A DNA stretch of 64,000 nucleotides from Rhizobium oryzicola (GTDB lineage Bacteria; Pseudomonadota; Alphaproteobacteria; Rhizobiales; Rhizobiaceae): contig NZ_JAUKWQ010000001.1 of assembly GCF_030504645.1 (NCBI RefSeq), positions 310,001-374,000 on the forward strand, given 5' to 3'. The notes beneath the pieces are model-generated. The model was not told where the DNA came from. It searched no databases and saw only the letters and a list, made by a program, of their open reading frames with translations. Made by a program: the position numbers and the translations under genes. Shown here piece after piece: positions 1 to 8,576 of this stretch (positions within the stretch are counted from its first letter, which is position 1; each line of letters opens with the position of its first letter).

Positions 1-6
1 ACGGGA

Positions 7-33
7 GGGAGGACCGGCAAAACCGGTCCTCCC
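7..33 (-). terminator. Perfect hairpin downstream of ugpB
   Basis: An 11-bp perfect stem (positions 7-17 paired with 23-33) closes a 5-nt loop just past the ugpB stop codon. No U-tract follows on the minus strand, so it fits an intercistronic stabiliser or attenuator between ugpB and a following ugp gene better than a full intrinsic terminator. In ugp operons the highly expressed binding-protein gene is often followed by such a structure. The next gene lies outside the window. Confidence 0.65.
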
Positions 34-52
34 AATGGGTGATGATGCGGGC

Positions 53-1372
53 TTAGTTGTTGGCTGCTTCGAATTCGCGCAGCAAACCGTTACCGCGCTT
101 GACGGCAGCGTCGAGGGCAGCCTTGGCGTCCTTCTTCCCAGCCAGCAGAGCCTGGAACTCTTCATCCACGATGTTGCGGACCTGGGTCAGGTTACCGAAA
201 CGAACACCCTTGGAGTTTTCGCTCGGCGTGCCGCGCATGATCTGCTTGATGGCGATATCCGAACCAGGGTTCTTGTCATAATAGCCCTGGGTCTTACCAA
301 GCTCATAAGCCGCATTGGTGATCGGCAGATAGCCTGTGTACTGGTGCCAGTCGGCCTGGACTTCCGGCTTGGAGAGGTAGGTGAAGAACTTGGCGACACC
401 CTTGTAGGTGGCCTTGTCCTTGCCATTCAGAACCCAAAGCGTCGCGCCGCCGATGATGGAGTTCTTCGGCTCCTTGATCTCATCGTCATAATAGGGAAGG
501 GGTGCAAAGCCGGGCTTGAAGTCCTTGGCGTTGTTGATGACACCGGCGCGGCCAGCCGAGGAGTTCATCGTCATGGCGCATTCCTGCGCGTAGAACATGT
601 TGGCGGCATTGTCGCCACCGACCGGGCCACCATACTTGAAGAGGCCTTCATCCTGCCACTTCTTCAGGTTGGCCCAGTGCTTGGCCTGCAGCGGACCATT
701 GAAGGTGAACTCAGACTTTACGCCACCGAAACCGTTCTGCAGCGTGCCGAAGGGCTTGTCATGCAGAGCCGACAGGTTTTCCGTCTGGATCCAGGTGATC
801 CAGGCCGAGGTGAAGCCGCACTTGGCAGCCCCCGACGTCACGATCTTCTTGGAGAATTCTTCCACTTCCTTCCAGGTCTTCGGCGCCACTTCCGGATCAA
901 GGCCAGCCTTCTTGAAGACGTCCTTGTTGTAATAGAGGATCGGCGTCGAGGAGTTGAAGGGCAGCGACAGGATATTGCCCTGCGTATCCGAATAATAGCC
1001 GACGACCGGCGCCAGGAAGCCCTTCGGATCGAAGCTTTCGCCCTCGTCCTTCATCAGCTTGTAGACCGGATAGACAGCGCCCTTGGCAGCCATCATGGTA
1101 CCGGTGCCCACTTCGAAGACCTGAACGATCGCCGGCTGCTGGTTGGCGCGGAACGCGGCAATCGCAGCGGTCAGCGTTTCCGGATAGGAACCCTTGTAAA
1201 CGGGAACGACCTTGTAGTCGCTCTGGCTCTCGTTGAACTTCTGGGCAATCTCCTCCAGCTTCTTGCCCAACTCACCGCCCATGGCATGCCACCAGGCGAT
1301 TTCGGTGGCCGCGAAAGACGTCGATGCCGACAGCGCCAGTGCCGCTGCGGCCAAACCGATTTTCTTGAACAT
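53..1372 (-). CDS. ugpB: sn-glycerol-3-phosphate ABC transporter substrate-binding protein UgpB
   Basis: This is the periplasmic binding protein that delivers sn-glycerol-3-phosphate and glycerophosphodiesters to the UgpAEC importer, a phosphate-scavenging system. The 439-residue product has the usual family length, a clear N-terminal signal peptide (a lysine pair, an alanine-rich core, then SFAA at about residues 19-22) and the solute-binding protein family 1 fold, with sequence such as EIAWWHAMGGELGKKLEE right after the leader. The start is set by GAGGAG upstream of the ATG. It is the first gene of a minus-strand operon continuing past the window edge. Upstream lie four tandem PHO-box half-sites, so induction by PhoB under phosphate limitation is expected. 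Confidence 0.93.
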   Translation of the reverse strand: MFKKIGLAAAALALSASTSFAATEIAWWHAMGGELGKKLEEIAQKFNESQSDYKVVPVYKGSYPETLTAAIAAFRANQQPAIVQVFEVGTGTMMAAKGAVYPVYKLMKDEGESFDPKGFLAPVVGYYSDTQGNILSLPFNSSTPILYYNKDVFKKAGLDPEVAPKTWKEVEEFSKKIVTSGAAKCGFTSAWITWIQTENLSALHDKPFGTLQNGFGGVKSEFTFNGPLQAKHWANLKKWQDEGLFKYGGPVGGDNAANMFYAQECAMTMNSSAGRAGVINNAKDFKPGFAPLPYYDDEIKEPKNSIIGGATLWVLNGKDKATYKGVAKFFTYLSKPEVQADWHQYTGYLPITNAAYELGKTQGYYDKNPGSDIAIKQIMRGTPSENSKGVRFGNLTQVRNIVDEEFQALLAGKKDAKAALDAAVKRGNGLLREFEAANN

Positions 1373-1423
1373 TGTAGCTCCTCATCTTCTTCAAGTTGAA
1401 TGAGGTTGGCTTAACGGCGTCAT

Positions 1424-1463
1424 GTGACAGATCCATAACAGATCCACGACATAACCGTTACAG
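1424..1463 (-). promoter_or_regulatory. Tandem PHO boxes upstream of ugpB
   Basis: On the minus strand four 7-bp units, CTGTAAC, ATGTCGT, CTGTTAT and CTGTCAC, are separated by exactly 4 bp each (GGTT, GGAT, GGAT). This is the 11-bp periodicity of PhoB binding sites (consensus CTGTCAT-N4-CTGTCAT). The proximal pair CTGTTAT-GGAT-CTGTCAC is a strong box; the distal pair is weaker. The array ends about 50 bp before the ugpB start codon, where PhoB would replace a -35 element. The spacing and sequence are observed; PhoB binding is inferred. Confidence 0.85.
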
Positions 1464-1494
1464 CTCCTCCCAAAACTGCACAGGTTTGCAAAAT

Positions 1495-1872
1495 TCAAAA
1501 TACATCAGGAAAATGACGAGGCAAGCGCCACGGCAAAACAGCCACAATATCGTATCGTTGCGACAGCAGATGGCCCTTGGGATGACGGCTGATCCACAGG
1601 TCGCTGGCGGCGCGGATGCGGCCTTGGGCCGTGTAGCTCACCGCGTCGAGCGCCGTCCGCTCGGTTTTGCGCGCCTTCACCTCGACAAAGATGGCGAGAT
1701 CACCCTTGCGCGCGATGATGTCCACTTCACCGAGCGGCGTCTTGAAGCGAAGAGCCTCGATCCGGTAGCCCTTGGCCATCAGATACAGTGCGGCAAGGTA
1801 TTCAGAGAAGCGGCCCTTGCGTTCGGCCGCCTTGCGTTTCTGTTGCGGCTTGCGCTCACTCGTTCGCGCCAT
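1495..1872 (-). CDS. yraN: YraN family protein (UPF0102), predicted nuclease fold
   Basis: A 125-residue protein of the YraN/UPF0102 family, which has a restriction-endonuclease-like fold and no settled cellular role. The putative active-site pattern is present: E49 and D51 in GEVDIIA, then E64-V-K66 in FVEVKARK, resembling a PD-(D/E)xK motif. The basic N-terminal stretch (residues 7-20) is typical of rhizobial members. Its start overlaps the 3' end of rsmI by 17 bp, so the two are translationally coupled. The yraN-rsmI pairing is widespread in proteobacteria. Confidence 0.87.
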   Translation of the reverse strand: MARTSERKPQQKRKAAERKGRFSEYLAALYLMAKGYRIEALRFKTPLGEVDIIARKGDLAIFVEVKARKTERTALDAVSYTAQGRIRAASDLWISRHPKGHLLSQRYDIVAVLPWRLPRHFPDVF

Positions 1873-2815
1873 CTTCAGCCTTCAGGTCGATCAGGCGCTG
1901 GTAGAGATCCTTGCGGGAGAGGCCGGTCAGCCTCGCGGCTTCCGCAGCCGCCTTGGTCGCCGGCAGGGAGGCTGCAAGCTCCCGCAGCATGACATCGACG
2001 TCGATGGCCGCCGGAATATCGTCAAAGGCCGGCGGACCGATGACCAGCACGATCTCCCCCTTGACGGTGCGCCCATCGCCATAAAGTTCCGCCAACTCTC
2101 CCAGCGTGCCGCGCTTGAATTCCTCGAAGGTTTTGGTCAGTTCGCGGCAGACGCAGGCGCTACGCGATGGCCCCAGAACATCGGCGGCAATGACCAGCGT
2201 ATCGGCAATGCGATGCGGGGATTCGAAGAAGATCAGCGTCGACGGGATTTTGGAAAGTTCCGCCAGCCGGTCACGCCGTCCCTTTTCCTTGACCGGCAGG
2301 AAGCCGGCGAACAGGAAGGCATCCGACGGCTGCCCAGAGCCGACAAGAGCGGCAAGCGGCGCAGAGGGGCCTGGAATCGGCACCACGCGATGCCCCAATT
2401 CGATGGCCTGCTGTGCCAGCCGGTAACCGGGGTCGGAGACGAGCGGTGTTCCGGCATCCGAGACCAGCGCCACTGATTGCCCCTCGTCGAGCGCCGCCAG
2501 AAGCCTTGGCCCGGCCTCGCCGGCATTGTGCTCGTGATAGGCATAAGGCCGATTGGCAATGCCGAAGCGGTCCAGCAGTACGCGGGTGACGCGGGTATCC
2601 TCGCAGGCCAGCACATCGGCACCGGCCAGCGTTTCCAGCGCGCGAAGCGTGATGTCGCCGAGATTTCCGATCGGCGTGGCCACCAGATAAAGCGCTGCCT
2701 CCAGCGGCCGCGCCGGAATTGCCACATTGCCGATCCTGTAGCTGCGCTCGGCAGCCTTCCTGTCATCCGTCACGTTCAGCCTTGCCTTCTGCCTGGGCGG
2801 CATATCCGCCGCCAC
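1856..2815 (-). CDS. rsmI: 16S rRNA (cytidine(1402)-2'-O)-methyltransferase RsmI
   Basis: RsmI 2'-O-methylates C1402 in the decoding centre of 16S rRNA using S-adenosylmethionine. The tetrapyrrole-methylase fold is recognised from LYLVATPIGNLGDIT (about residue 42), the ACEDTR segment and VSDAGTPLVSDPG. At 319 residues from a GTG start it is longer than the enterobacterial protein (about 286), the excess being an N-terminal basic extension; an in-frame ATG at 2803 is an alternative start. It is the first gene of a two-gene unit with yraN. Confidence 0.93.
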   Translation of the reverse strand: MAADMPPRQKARLNVTDDRKAAERSYRIGNVAIPARPLEAALYLVATPIGNLGDITLRALETLAGADVLACEDTRVTRVLLDRFGIANRPYAYHEHNAGEAGPRLLAALDEGQSVALVSDAGTPLVSDPGYRLAQQAIELGHRVVPIPGPSAPLAALVGSGQPSDAFLFAGFLPVKEKGRRDRLAELSKIPSTLIFFESPHRIADTLVIAADVLGPSRSACVCRELTKTFEEFKRGTLGELAELYGDGRTVKGEIVLVIGPPAFDDIPAAIDVDVMLRELAASLPATKAAAEAARLTGLSRKDLYQRLIDLKAEDGANE

Positions 2816-2869
2816 GGGATCCGCCCTTGCAGGAGCGTCAGACGAATACCCGTTTGCAGCTATCCCTCA

Positions 2870-4801
2870 TCAGGCCTGCTCGGCAAGATCGAAAATCTCC
2901 GCACCGGCACGGATCTCGTGGCTGGAATCGGCGAGATCGTCGCCGAAGGGCTCGAACGCGCCGCCGAGATGCTGCGCAAAGAACGCCTCTGCCATGGCGA
3001 TATAGGCGATGCGGTTGCCCGGCTTGTAGAAGCCGTGGCCCTCGTCGGGATAAACCACATACGTCACCGGAATGCCCTTGGCCTGCATGGCGGCAACGAT
3101 GGTATCGCTTTCCGCCACCTTGCAGCGCACATCATTGGCGCCGTGGAAGATCAGCATCGGCTTGGTGATGCGATCCACCTTGTGAATGGGCGACCTTTCC
3201 GCCAGAAGCGCCCGGCCCTCTTCCGTTCGTGGATCGCCATAGCTGCGATACATGAATTCGGCAAAGCCGGCCCAATAGGGCGGCATGGATTCCAGAAGCG
3301 TCTGCAGGTTGGTGATGCCGACCACGGGCACGCTGCAGCAGAAGACATCAGGCGTGAAGGTCGCGCCGACGAAAGAAGCATAGCCGCCATAGGAGCCACC
3401 ATGAATGGCGATCTTTGCGGGGTCTGCGATGCCTTCGCCGATCGCCCAGTTGACCATATCGATCAGGTCATCATGCATCTTGGCGGCATGCTGTTTTTCA
3501 CTTGCCGCCACAAAGGATTTGCCGAAGCCGGTTGAACCTCGATAGTTCACTGAAAGCACCGCATAGCCGCGATTGGCCAGCCATTGGTGATCGCCGCGAT
3601 AGCTGTAGAAGTCACGCCCCCAGGGGCCTCCATGCACCAACAACACCATAGGCAGCGGCTTTTCCGGACGCTCGCCCTGTACAGAAGCCGGAAGTGTCAG
3701 ATAGGAGAACAGATCCAACCCGTCACGCGATTTGGTTTCGATCATCTGCATGGGTGCCAGCCTGTACGCATCGAGATCGGGACGGGCGCGAAACAGTTCG
3801 GTGATCGCGCCGGTGTCCCTATCGTAGAGATAGCTGGTGAGCGCCTGCTCCGCCTTGTATGCGGTGACCACCCATTTGCGGTTATCATCTGACCGGCTGC
3901 TGACATTGATCTCAAACCCGGGCAATGTGCGTTGAAGCAGCGCAAGATCCGCCTCCACGGCTGGTGTGGCGCCGATCCATTCGCTACGCGCGCCCATTAC
4001 GCTTGTAGCCTCAACATCATATGTGATCGGATCGACCATCGCGCTCTGAATATCGAAGCGCGGGTGTTCTGCAACCACGGTTTCTTCGCCGCTCTCCCAG
4101 TCGATCCAGGCAAAGGCCGCCGTATCTCGACCGACGCAGGTTTTCATCAGCAGGCGCCTGTTGTCGGAATGAAACAGAAGTGGCCAGGTCAGCCAGCCAT
4201 CGATATGGCCGACGTCCATCCAGTGATGAACCTCCTGACCCTCAATCCGCCAGAAGCGTGTTCCACCATCCGGTGCGGTTGATCGGGCATAGCGAGGACG
4301 CATCTGCCAATCGAGACCGATTCCGGCAAACTCCTGCGTGTTCAGCCACAACAGTTCGCGCGCACCTGTTCCCAGGTCGATGATGTAAAGGTCATGCCAG
4401 CGGGGATCGCGATCATTCAGACCGACGACGATCTTTCCGGGAACCTGCCTGGACCACATCTCGATCTGGGCGTTAACCCCGGGGATGGGCGTCAGGTCTC
4501 GCAATTCCCGGGTCTTTGGATCAACGACAAAGACATGATGGTTTTCGTCGCCGTTTTCGTCATTGGTGAACAGGACAAAGCGGCCATCCTTCGTCCAGTC
4601 CTGCCAGGTGATGGGCCGGCCCTTGGTGCGCGTCAGCGGTTCGGCAGTACGCGGATCATCCGTTGGGGCAATCCAGATATTCAACACGCCATCCACCGGC
4701 GCGAGCCATGTCAACCATGTCCCATCGGGCGAAAGCTCCGCGCCGTGGGCATTGGGATTACCGAAGAGAAGTTTGCGGGGAATGAGGGATGTGCTGGCCA
4801 A
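2870..4801 (-). CDS. S9 family serine peptidase (prolyl oligopeptidase / acylaminoacyl-peptidase type)
   Basis: A two-domain alpha/beta-hydrolase peptidase of family S9. The N-terminal half is beta-propeller-like (WLTW, RFVLFTNDENGDENHH). The C-terminal hydrolase domain carries the nucleophile elbow GGSYGGYAS (Ser near residue 470), the Asp in HGANDVR and the His in DEGHGF, so the catalytic triad is complete. There is no signal peptide, so it is probably cytosolic and cleaves short peptides. The chosen TTG start at 4801 has GGAGG 5 nt upstream; a TTG five codons earlier is also open. It is divergent from dnaN and followed by rsmI after a 54-bp gap. Confidence 0.85.
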   Translation of the reverse strand: MASTSLIPRKLLFGNPNAHGAELSPDGTWLTWLAPVDGVLNIWIAPTDDPRTAEPLTRTKGRPITWQDWTKDGRFVLFTNDENGDENHHVFVVDPKTRELRDLTPIPGVNAQIEMWSRQVPGKIVVGLNDRDPRWHDLYIIDLGTGARELLWLNTQEFAGIGLDWQMRPRYARSTAPDGGTRFWRIEGQEVHHWMDVGHIDGWLTWPLLFHSDNRRLLMKTCVGRDTAAFAWIDWESGEETVVAEHPRFDIQSAMVDPITYDVEATSVMGARSEWIGATPAVEADLALLQRTLPGFEINVSSRSDDNRKWVVTAYKAEQALTSYLYDRDTGAITELFRARPDLDAYRLAPMQMIETKSRDGLDLFSYLTLPASVQGERPEKPLPMVLLVHGGPWGRDFYSYRGDHQWLANRGYAVLSVNYRGSTGFGKSFVAASEKQHAAKMHDDLIDMVNWAIGEGIADPAKIAIHGGSYGGYASFVGATFTPDVFCCSVPVVGITNLQTLLESMPPYWAGFAEFMYRSYGDPRTEEGRALLAERSPIHKVDRITKPMLIFHGANDVRCKVAESDTIVAAMQAKGIPVTYVVYPDEGHGFYKPGNRIAYIAMAEAFFAQHLGGAFEPFGDDLADSSHEIRAGAEIFDLAEQA

Positions 4802-5126
4802 GGGAGCCTCCAACAATGGCTGCGTGAAAATGAACTTGAGAGAATGGCCCTATAAATCCAGCCGGAACGGGGCATGTCGATGCACGAAACCGTTACGAGG
4901 CAGGACCAGCCGTCACCGCAAGCCCACACCCTTTCCAACCCATCCGCTGTGGAAAGCTGTGAGCATCCGCCGCATGCGCGGACAAACACCGCGGCGAATG
5001 GGCGGGGCCTCTTGCATTCATTGGCAAAACTCTGCCATTTTGGCCGCCCACATGTCCCAGACTGGCGGACAAGAAGAATAACAGGCGGCCATCGCCGGGC
5101 CGCACGGTCGAAAGCGGTAGCGTCCC
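4802..5126. other. Divergent intergenic region between the S9 peptidase and dnaN
   Basis: About 325 bp separate the divergent starts of the S9 peptidase and dnaN. No reading frame here looks like a protein gene. Promoters for both genes must lie here, but I could not single out convincing -35/-10 pairs, DnaA boxes or hairpins. Confidence 0.5.
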
Positions 5127-6245
5127 ATGCGTATTACTCTTGAGCGGTCCAACCTCTTGAAGTCGCTGAATCACGTCCACAGGGTCGTGGAGCGCCGCAA
5201 CACCATCCCGATCCTCTCCAACGTACTGCTGCGCGCCTCCGGCAATGATCTGGCGCTGAAGGCAACCGACTTGGACCTCGAAATCACAGAGGAAGTGCCG
5301 GCCATGGTGGAGCAGGCCGGTGCCACGACAGTTCCGGCGCATCTGCTTTACGAAATCGTGCGCAAGCTGCCGGACGGAGCCGAAGTGCGCCTTGCCACCA
5401 ATCCCGATGGCGGCAGCATGACCGTGCAGTCCGGCCGTTCGAAGTTTTCGCTGCAATGCCTGCCGGAATCGGACTTCCCGGATCTGACCGCCGGCAGCTT
5501 CACGCACAGCTTCAAGATCAAGGCGACCGATCTGAAAATGCTGATCGATCGCACCCAGTTCGCGATCTCGACGGAAGAAACCCGCTACTACCTGAACGGC
5601 ATCTTCTTCCACACGATCGAAGCCAATGGCCAACTCAAGCTGCGCGCTGTCGCGACCGACGGTCACCGTCTCGCCCGCGCCGACATCGAAGCCCCCTCGG
5701 GCTCGGAAGGCATGCCGGGCATCATCATTCCCCGCAAGACGGTTGGGGAATTGCAGAAGCTTGTCGACAACCCGGAAGTTGTCGCGACCGTCGAAGTGTC
5801 GGATGCCAAGATTCGCCTCACGATCGGCGGCATCGTGATGACCTCAAAGCTGATCGACGGCACCTTCCCGGATTACCAGCGTGTCATCCCGACCGGCAAT
5901 GACAAGGAAATGCGTGTCGATTGCCAGAGCTTTACCCGCGCCGTGGACCGCGTCTCGACCATTTCGTCCGAGCGTGGCCGCGCGGTGAAGCTGGCTCTCT
6001 CCGAAGGCCAGCTGCTGCTGACAGTCAACAATCCCGACTCCGGCAGTGCAACGGAAGAGGTGGCTGTCGGTTATGAGCACGATCCTCTGGAGATCGGCTT
6101 CAACGCCAAATACCTGCTGGACATCACCGCCCAGCTTTCCGGCGAAGACGCCATCTTCCTCCTGGCCGATGCGGGGTCACCCACACTGGTCAGGGATACC
6201 GCCGGCGATGACGCACTCTATGTGCTGATGCCCATGCGGGTCTAA
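5127..6245 (+). CDS. dnaN: DNA polymerase III beta subunit (sliding clamp)
   Basis: The ring-shaped processivity clamp that tethers DNA polymerase III to DNA and recruits clamp-binding partners. The 372-residue length and triple-domain clamp repeat match the family; hallmark segments are RNTIPILSNVLL near residue 28, TRYYLNGIFF near 152 and a C-terminal ALYVLMPMRV. As is usual in rhizobia, dnaN is separate from dnaA, here about 13 kb away. A clear intrinsic terminator follows the stop codon, so dnaN appears to be transcribed alone. Confidence 0.97.
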   Translation: MRITLERSNLLKSLNHVHRVVERRNTIPILSNVLLRASGNDLALKATDLDLEITEEVPAMVEQAGATTVPAHLLYEIVRKLPDGAEVRLATNPDGGSMTVQSGRSKFSLQCLPESDFPDLTAGSFTHSFKIKATDLKMLIDRTQFAISTEETRYYLNGIFFHTIEANGQLKLRAVATDGHRLARADIEAPSGSEGMPGIIIPRKTVGELQKLVDNPEVVATVEVSDAKIRLTIGGIVMTSKLIDGTFPDYQRVIPTGNDKEMRVDCQSFTRAVDRVSTISSERGRAVKLALSEGQLLLTVNNPDSGSATEEVAVGYEHDPLEIGFNAKYLLDITAQLSGEDAIFLLADAGSPTLVRDTAGDDALYVLMPMRV

Positions 6246-6252
6246 AAACAGA

Positions 6253-6280
6253 GGGATCGGAGTTTCCGGTCCCTTTTTTT
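6253..6280 (+). terminator. Intrinsic terminator of dnaN
   Basis: A 9-bp stem with one G-U pair (6253-6261 with 6265-6273), a 3-nt loop and a run of seven T form a textbook Rho-independent terminator 8 bp after the dnaN stop. Confidence 0.9.
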
Positions 6281-6361
6281 GCCGCATTTTTATATGCGAC
6301 ATTTTTTCTTGTGTTTGCGCCATGACGGCTAAAAACCGTGCTGCATAAAAATGGGGAGACC

Positions 6362-6958
6362 ATGATGGAATTGCGCCTGAAGGAGCGGCTTGGCCGCAAG
6401 TTCGATGAAGAGATCCGCTTCTTCAAGGGATGGATGGATGGGCCAAAGCGTGTGGGCGCCATCCTGCCGACATCGGGCGTCACGGCGCGGCGCATGGCAA
6501 GCGTCATCAATCCGCAGTCCGGCCTGCCGGTTCTTGAGCTCGGCCCTGGTACCGGTATCATTACCAAGGCTATCCTGGAGCGTGGCGTCGCACCCGAGAA
6601 ATTGGTGTCGATCGAATTTTCGACGGACTTCTACCAGCACCTGGTGAAGACCTTTCATAGCGTGCGCTTCATCAATGGCGACGCCTTCGACCTGCAAAAT
6701 ACCCTGGGCGATTTCAAGGACAGCCAGTTCGACGCTGTCATTTCCGCCATCCCGCTGCTGAGCTTCCCGATGGAGCGCCGTATCGCTCTGCTGGAAGACC
6801 TGCTGAACCGCATGCCGCATGGCCGCCCGGTGATGCAGATCACATACGGGCCGGTCTCGCCGATTATTGCGCAGCCGGATCGCTACCGGATCAAGCATTA
6901 CGACTTCGTTGTGCGCAACATTCCGCCGGCACAGTTGTGGACCTACGCAAGGCCCTGA
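6362..6958 (+). CDS. pmtA: Phosphatidylethanolamine N-methyltransferase PmtA
   Basis: PmtA carries out SAM-dependent methylations of phosphatidylethanolamine towards phosphatidylcholine, a membrane lipid important for plant- and host-associated alphaproteobacteria. The 198-residue product has the rhizobial PmtA signature: LELGPGTGIITKAIL (SAM-binding motif I, about residues 56-70), an acidic motif II in SIEFSTDFYQHL and an amphipathic, charge-rich N-terminus suited to membrane association. The start is set by GGGGAGA just before ATGATG. It is separated from dnaN by a terminator and followed closely by a histidine-phosphatase gene and pyrF. No PHO box was seen upstream. Confidence 0.88.
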   Translation: MMELRLKERLGRKFDEEIRFFKGWMDGPKRVGAILPTSGVTARRMASVINPQSGLPVLELGPGTGIITKAILERGVAPEKLVSIEFSTDFYQHLVKTFHSVRFINGDAFDLQNTLGDFKDSQFDAVISAIPLLSFPMERRIALLEDLLNRMPHGRPVMQITYGPVSPIIAQPDRYRIKHYDFVVRNIPPAQLWTYARP

Positions 6959-6970
6959 TAGGCTGGCCGC

Positions 6971-7573
6971 ATGTTCGGCATCTACATCACCCATCCGCAG
7001 GTCAAGATCGATCCGGCCGTTCCGGTGCCGGATTGGGGCCTGTCGGAATTAGGCGAGGCCCGCGCCCGCCAGGCGGCGCTGTTGCCCTGGGTGAAAGACC
7101 TTCGCCGCATCATCTCCAGCGGTGAGCGCAAGGCCATAGAGACCGCCGCCATTCTGGCGGAGGCAGCAGGCGTCGTGCCCGAGGTGGACGAGGCCACACA
7201 TGAGAACGACCGGTCGGCGACCGGCTTCCTGCCACCGCCTGCCTTCGAGGCCGCCGCCGACTGGTTCTTTGCGCACCCTGAAGAGAGCTACAAGGGCTGG
7301 GAGCGGGCCGTGGATGCACAGGCACGCATCGTCGAGGCGGTTGCCAGAGCGCTTGCCGATCACGACCTGAAACAGCCAATTGCCTTTGTCGGCCATGGCG
7401 GCGTCGGCACGCTTCTGAAATGTCATCTTGGCGCGCGTCCGATTGCCCGCGACCGCGACCAGCCACCCGGCGGTGGCAATCTTTTCTGTTTTACCCTTGC
7501 CCGATCCCTTGCCGATTGCCGCCTCACATGCGACTGGACGGCCATGGAGCTTTGGCAAGGAGACAGGGTATGA
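6971..7573 (+). CDS. Histidine phosphatase superfamily protein with altered RHG motif
   Basis: A 200-residue branch-1 histidine phosphatase-like protein (phosphoglycerate-mutase fold). The second-half features are present: Arg in [11 protein letters not shown] near residue 55, the acidic residue in THENDRS and the second His in [11 protein letters not shown] near residue 141. At the N-terminus the usual Arg-His-Gly is replaced by Thr-His-Pro in [10 protein letters not shown], so the phospho-accepting His is kept but the first phosphate-binding Arg is absent. Substrate unknown. The stop overlaps the pyrF start (ATGA), implying co-translation; I do not infer a pyrimidine role from that alone. 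Confidence 0.75.
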   Translation: MFGIYITHPQVKIDPAVPVPDWGLSELGEARARQAALLPWVKDLRRIISSGERKAIETAAILAEAAGVVPEVDEATHENDRSATGFLPPPAFEAAADWFFAHPEESYKGWERAVDAQARIVEAVARALADHDLKQPIAFVGHGGVGTLLKCHLGARPIARDRDQPPGGGNLFCFTLARSLADCRLTCDWTAMELWQGDRV

Positions 7574-8262
7574 CTGCACGCGACCGCCTGATCGTGGGAC
7601 TGGATGTTCCAAGCATTTCCGAGGCGGAAACTGTGGTGAAGACGCTGGGCGACACCGTCTCCTTCTACAAGATCGGTTATCAACTTGCCTTTGCGGGCGG
7701 GCTGGAATTTGCCCGTGACCTGATCCGCGACGGCAAAAACGTTTTCCTCGACATGAAGCTGCTCGACATCGACAACACGGTCGCAAGCGGCGTGGAGAAC
7801 ATCGTGAAAATGGGCGTCACCATGCTGACGCTGCACGCCTACCCGAAGGCCATGCGCGCCGCTGTGGCTGCTGCCAAGGGCTCGAACCTCTGCCTGCTCG
7901 GCGTCACCGTGCTGACCTCCATGGACGACGCCGACCTGCGCGAGGCAGGCTATGAATATGACCCGCACACGCTGGTGCTGACGCGCGCGGAACAGGCGAA
8001 AGCAGCCGGCATGGGCGGCATCGTCTGCTCGGCGGAAGAGGCAAAGGCCGTGCGCCAGATCATCGGCCCCGACATGGCGCTGGTGACGCCGGGCATTCGC
8101 CCCAAGGGTGCGGACGCCGGCGACCAAAAGCGCGTGATGACGCCCGCAGACGCCATTGCCGCCGGCTCCAGCCATCTGGTCGTGGCACGGCCCATCGTGA
8201 AGGCCGCCGATCCGCTGGCCTCTGCCAAGGCGATCCTCGCCGAGATGGAAACGGTGCTCTAA
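7570..8262 (+). CDS. pyrF: Orotidine-5'-phosphate decarboxylase
   Basis: Final step of de novo UMP synthesis: decarboxylation of OMP. The 230-residue TIM-barrel protein contains the catalytic D-x-K-x-x-D array in [12 protein letters not shown] (about residues 60-68) and the phosphate-gripping VTPGIRP near residue 175. The ATG at 7570 overlaps the preceding stop codon by 4 bp and is preceded by GGAGACAGGGT, which serves as the ribosome binding site. It is followed after 26 bp by a DUF1330 gene, probably in the same transcript. Confidence 0.95.
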   Translation: MTARDRLIVGLDVPSISEAETVVKTLGDTVSFYKIGYQLAFAGGLEFARDLIRDGKNVFLDMKLLDIDNTVASGVENIVKMGVTMLTLHAYPKAMRAAVAAAKGSNLCLLGVTVLTSMDDADLREAGYEYDPHTLVLTRAEQAKAAGMGGIVCSAEEAKAVRQIIGPDMALVTPGIRPKGADAGDQKRVMTPADAIAAGSSHLVVARPIVKAADPLASAKAILAEMETVL

Positions 8263-8288
8263 ATTATTCAATCAATAGGGAGGACAAC

Positions 8289-8576
8289 ATGGCCAAGGGA
8301 TACTGGATTGCCCGCGTGGATGTACGCGATGCCGAGCGCTACAAGGACTACGTTGCTGCGGCAAAGCCCGCCTTCGAACGGTTTGGCGCGGTGTTTCTGG
8401 CACGTGGCGGCCCGATCACCGAGCTCGAAGGCAAATCCCGCGCCCGCAATGTTGTGATCGAATTCCCCTCCATGCAGGCCGCCGTCGATTGCTACAACTC
8501 GCCGGAATACCAGATCGCCGCAAAGATCCGCCAAGAAGTGGCGGATGCAGAAATGCTGGTTGTCGAAGGCGTCTGA
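8289..8576 (+). CDS. DUF1330 domain-containing protein
   Basis: A 95-residue protein of the DUF1330 family, small ferredoxin-like (dimeric alpha-beta barrel) proteins of unknown function. Family features are the opening AKGYWIARVDVRD, the central GGPITELEG and NSPEYQIAAKIR. The ATG is preceded by a good GGGAGGAC ribosome binding site. It lies 26 bp after pyrF in the same orientation, an arrangement seen in other rhizobia as far as I recall; no link to pyrimidine metabolism is shown. Confidence 0.85.
   Translation: MAKGYWIARVDVRDAERYKDYVAAAKPAFERFGAVFLARGGPITELEGKSRARNVVIEFPSMQAAVDCYNSPEYQIAAKIRQEVADAEMLVVEGV

Noticed and set aside
35-1399. 454-codon plus-strand frame across ugpB
   Set aside because: Antisense to ugpB and running through its PHO-box-proximal promoter; ends in a low-complexity Ser run from a CTTCTTC-type leader sequence.
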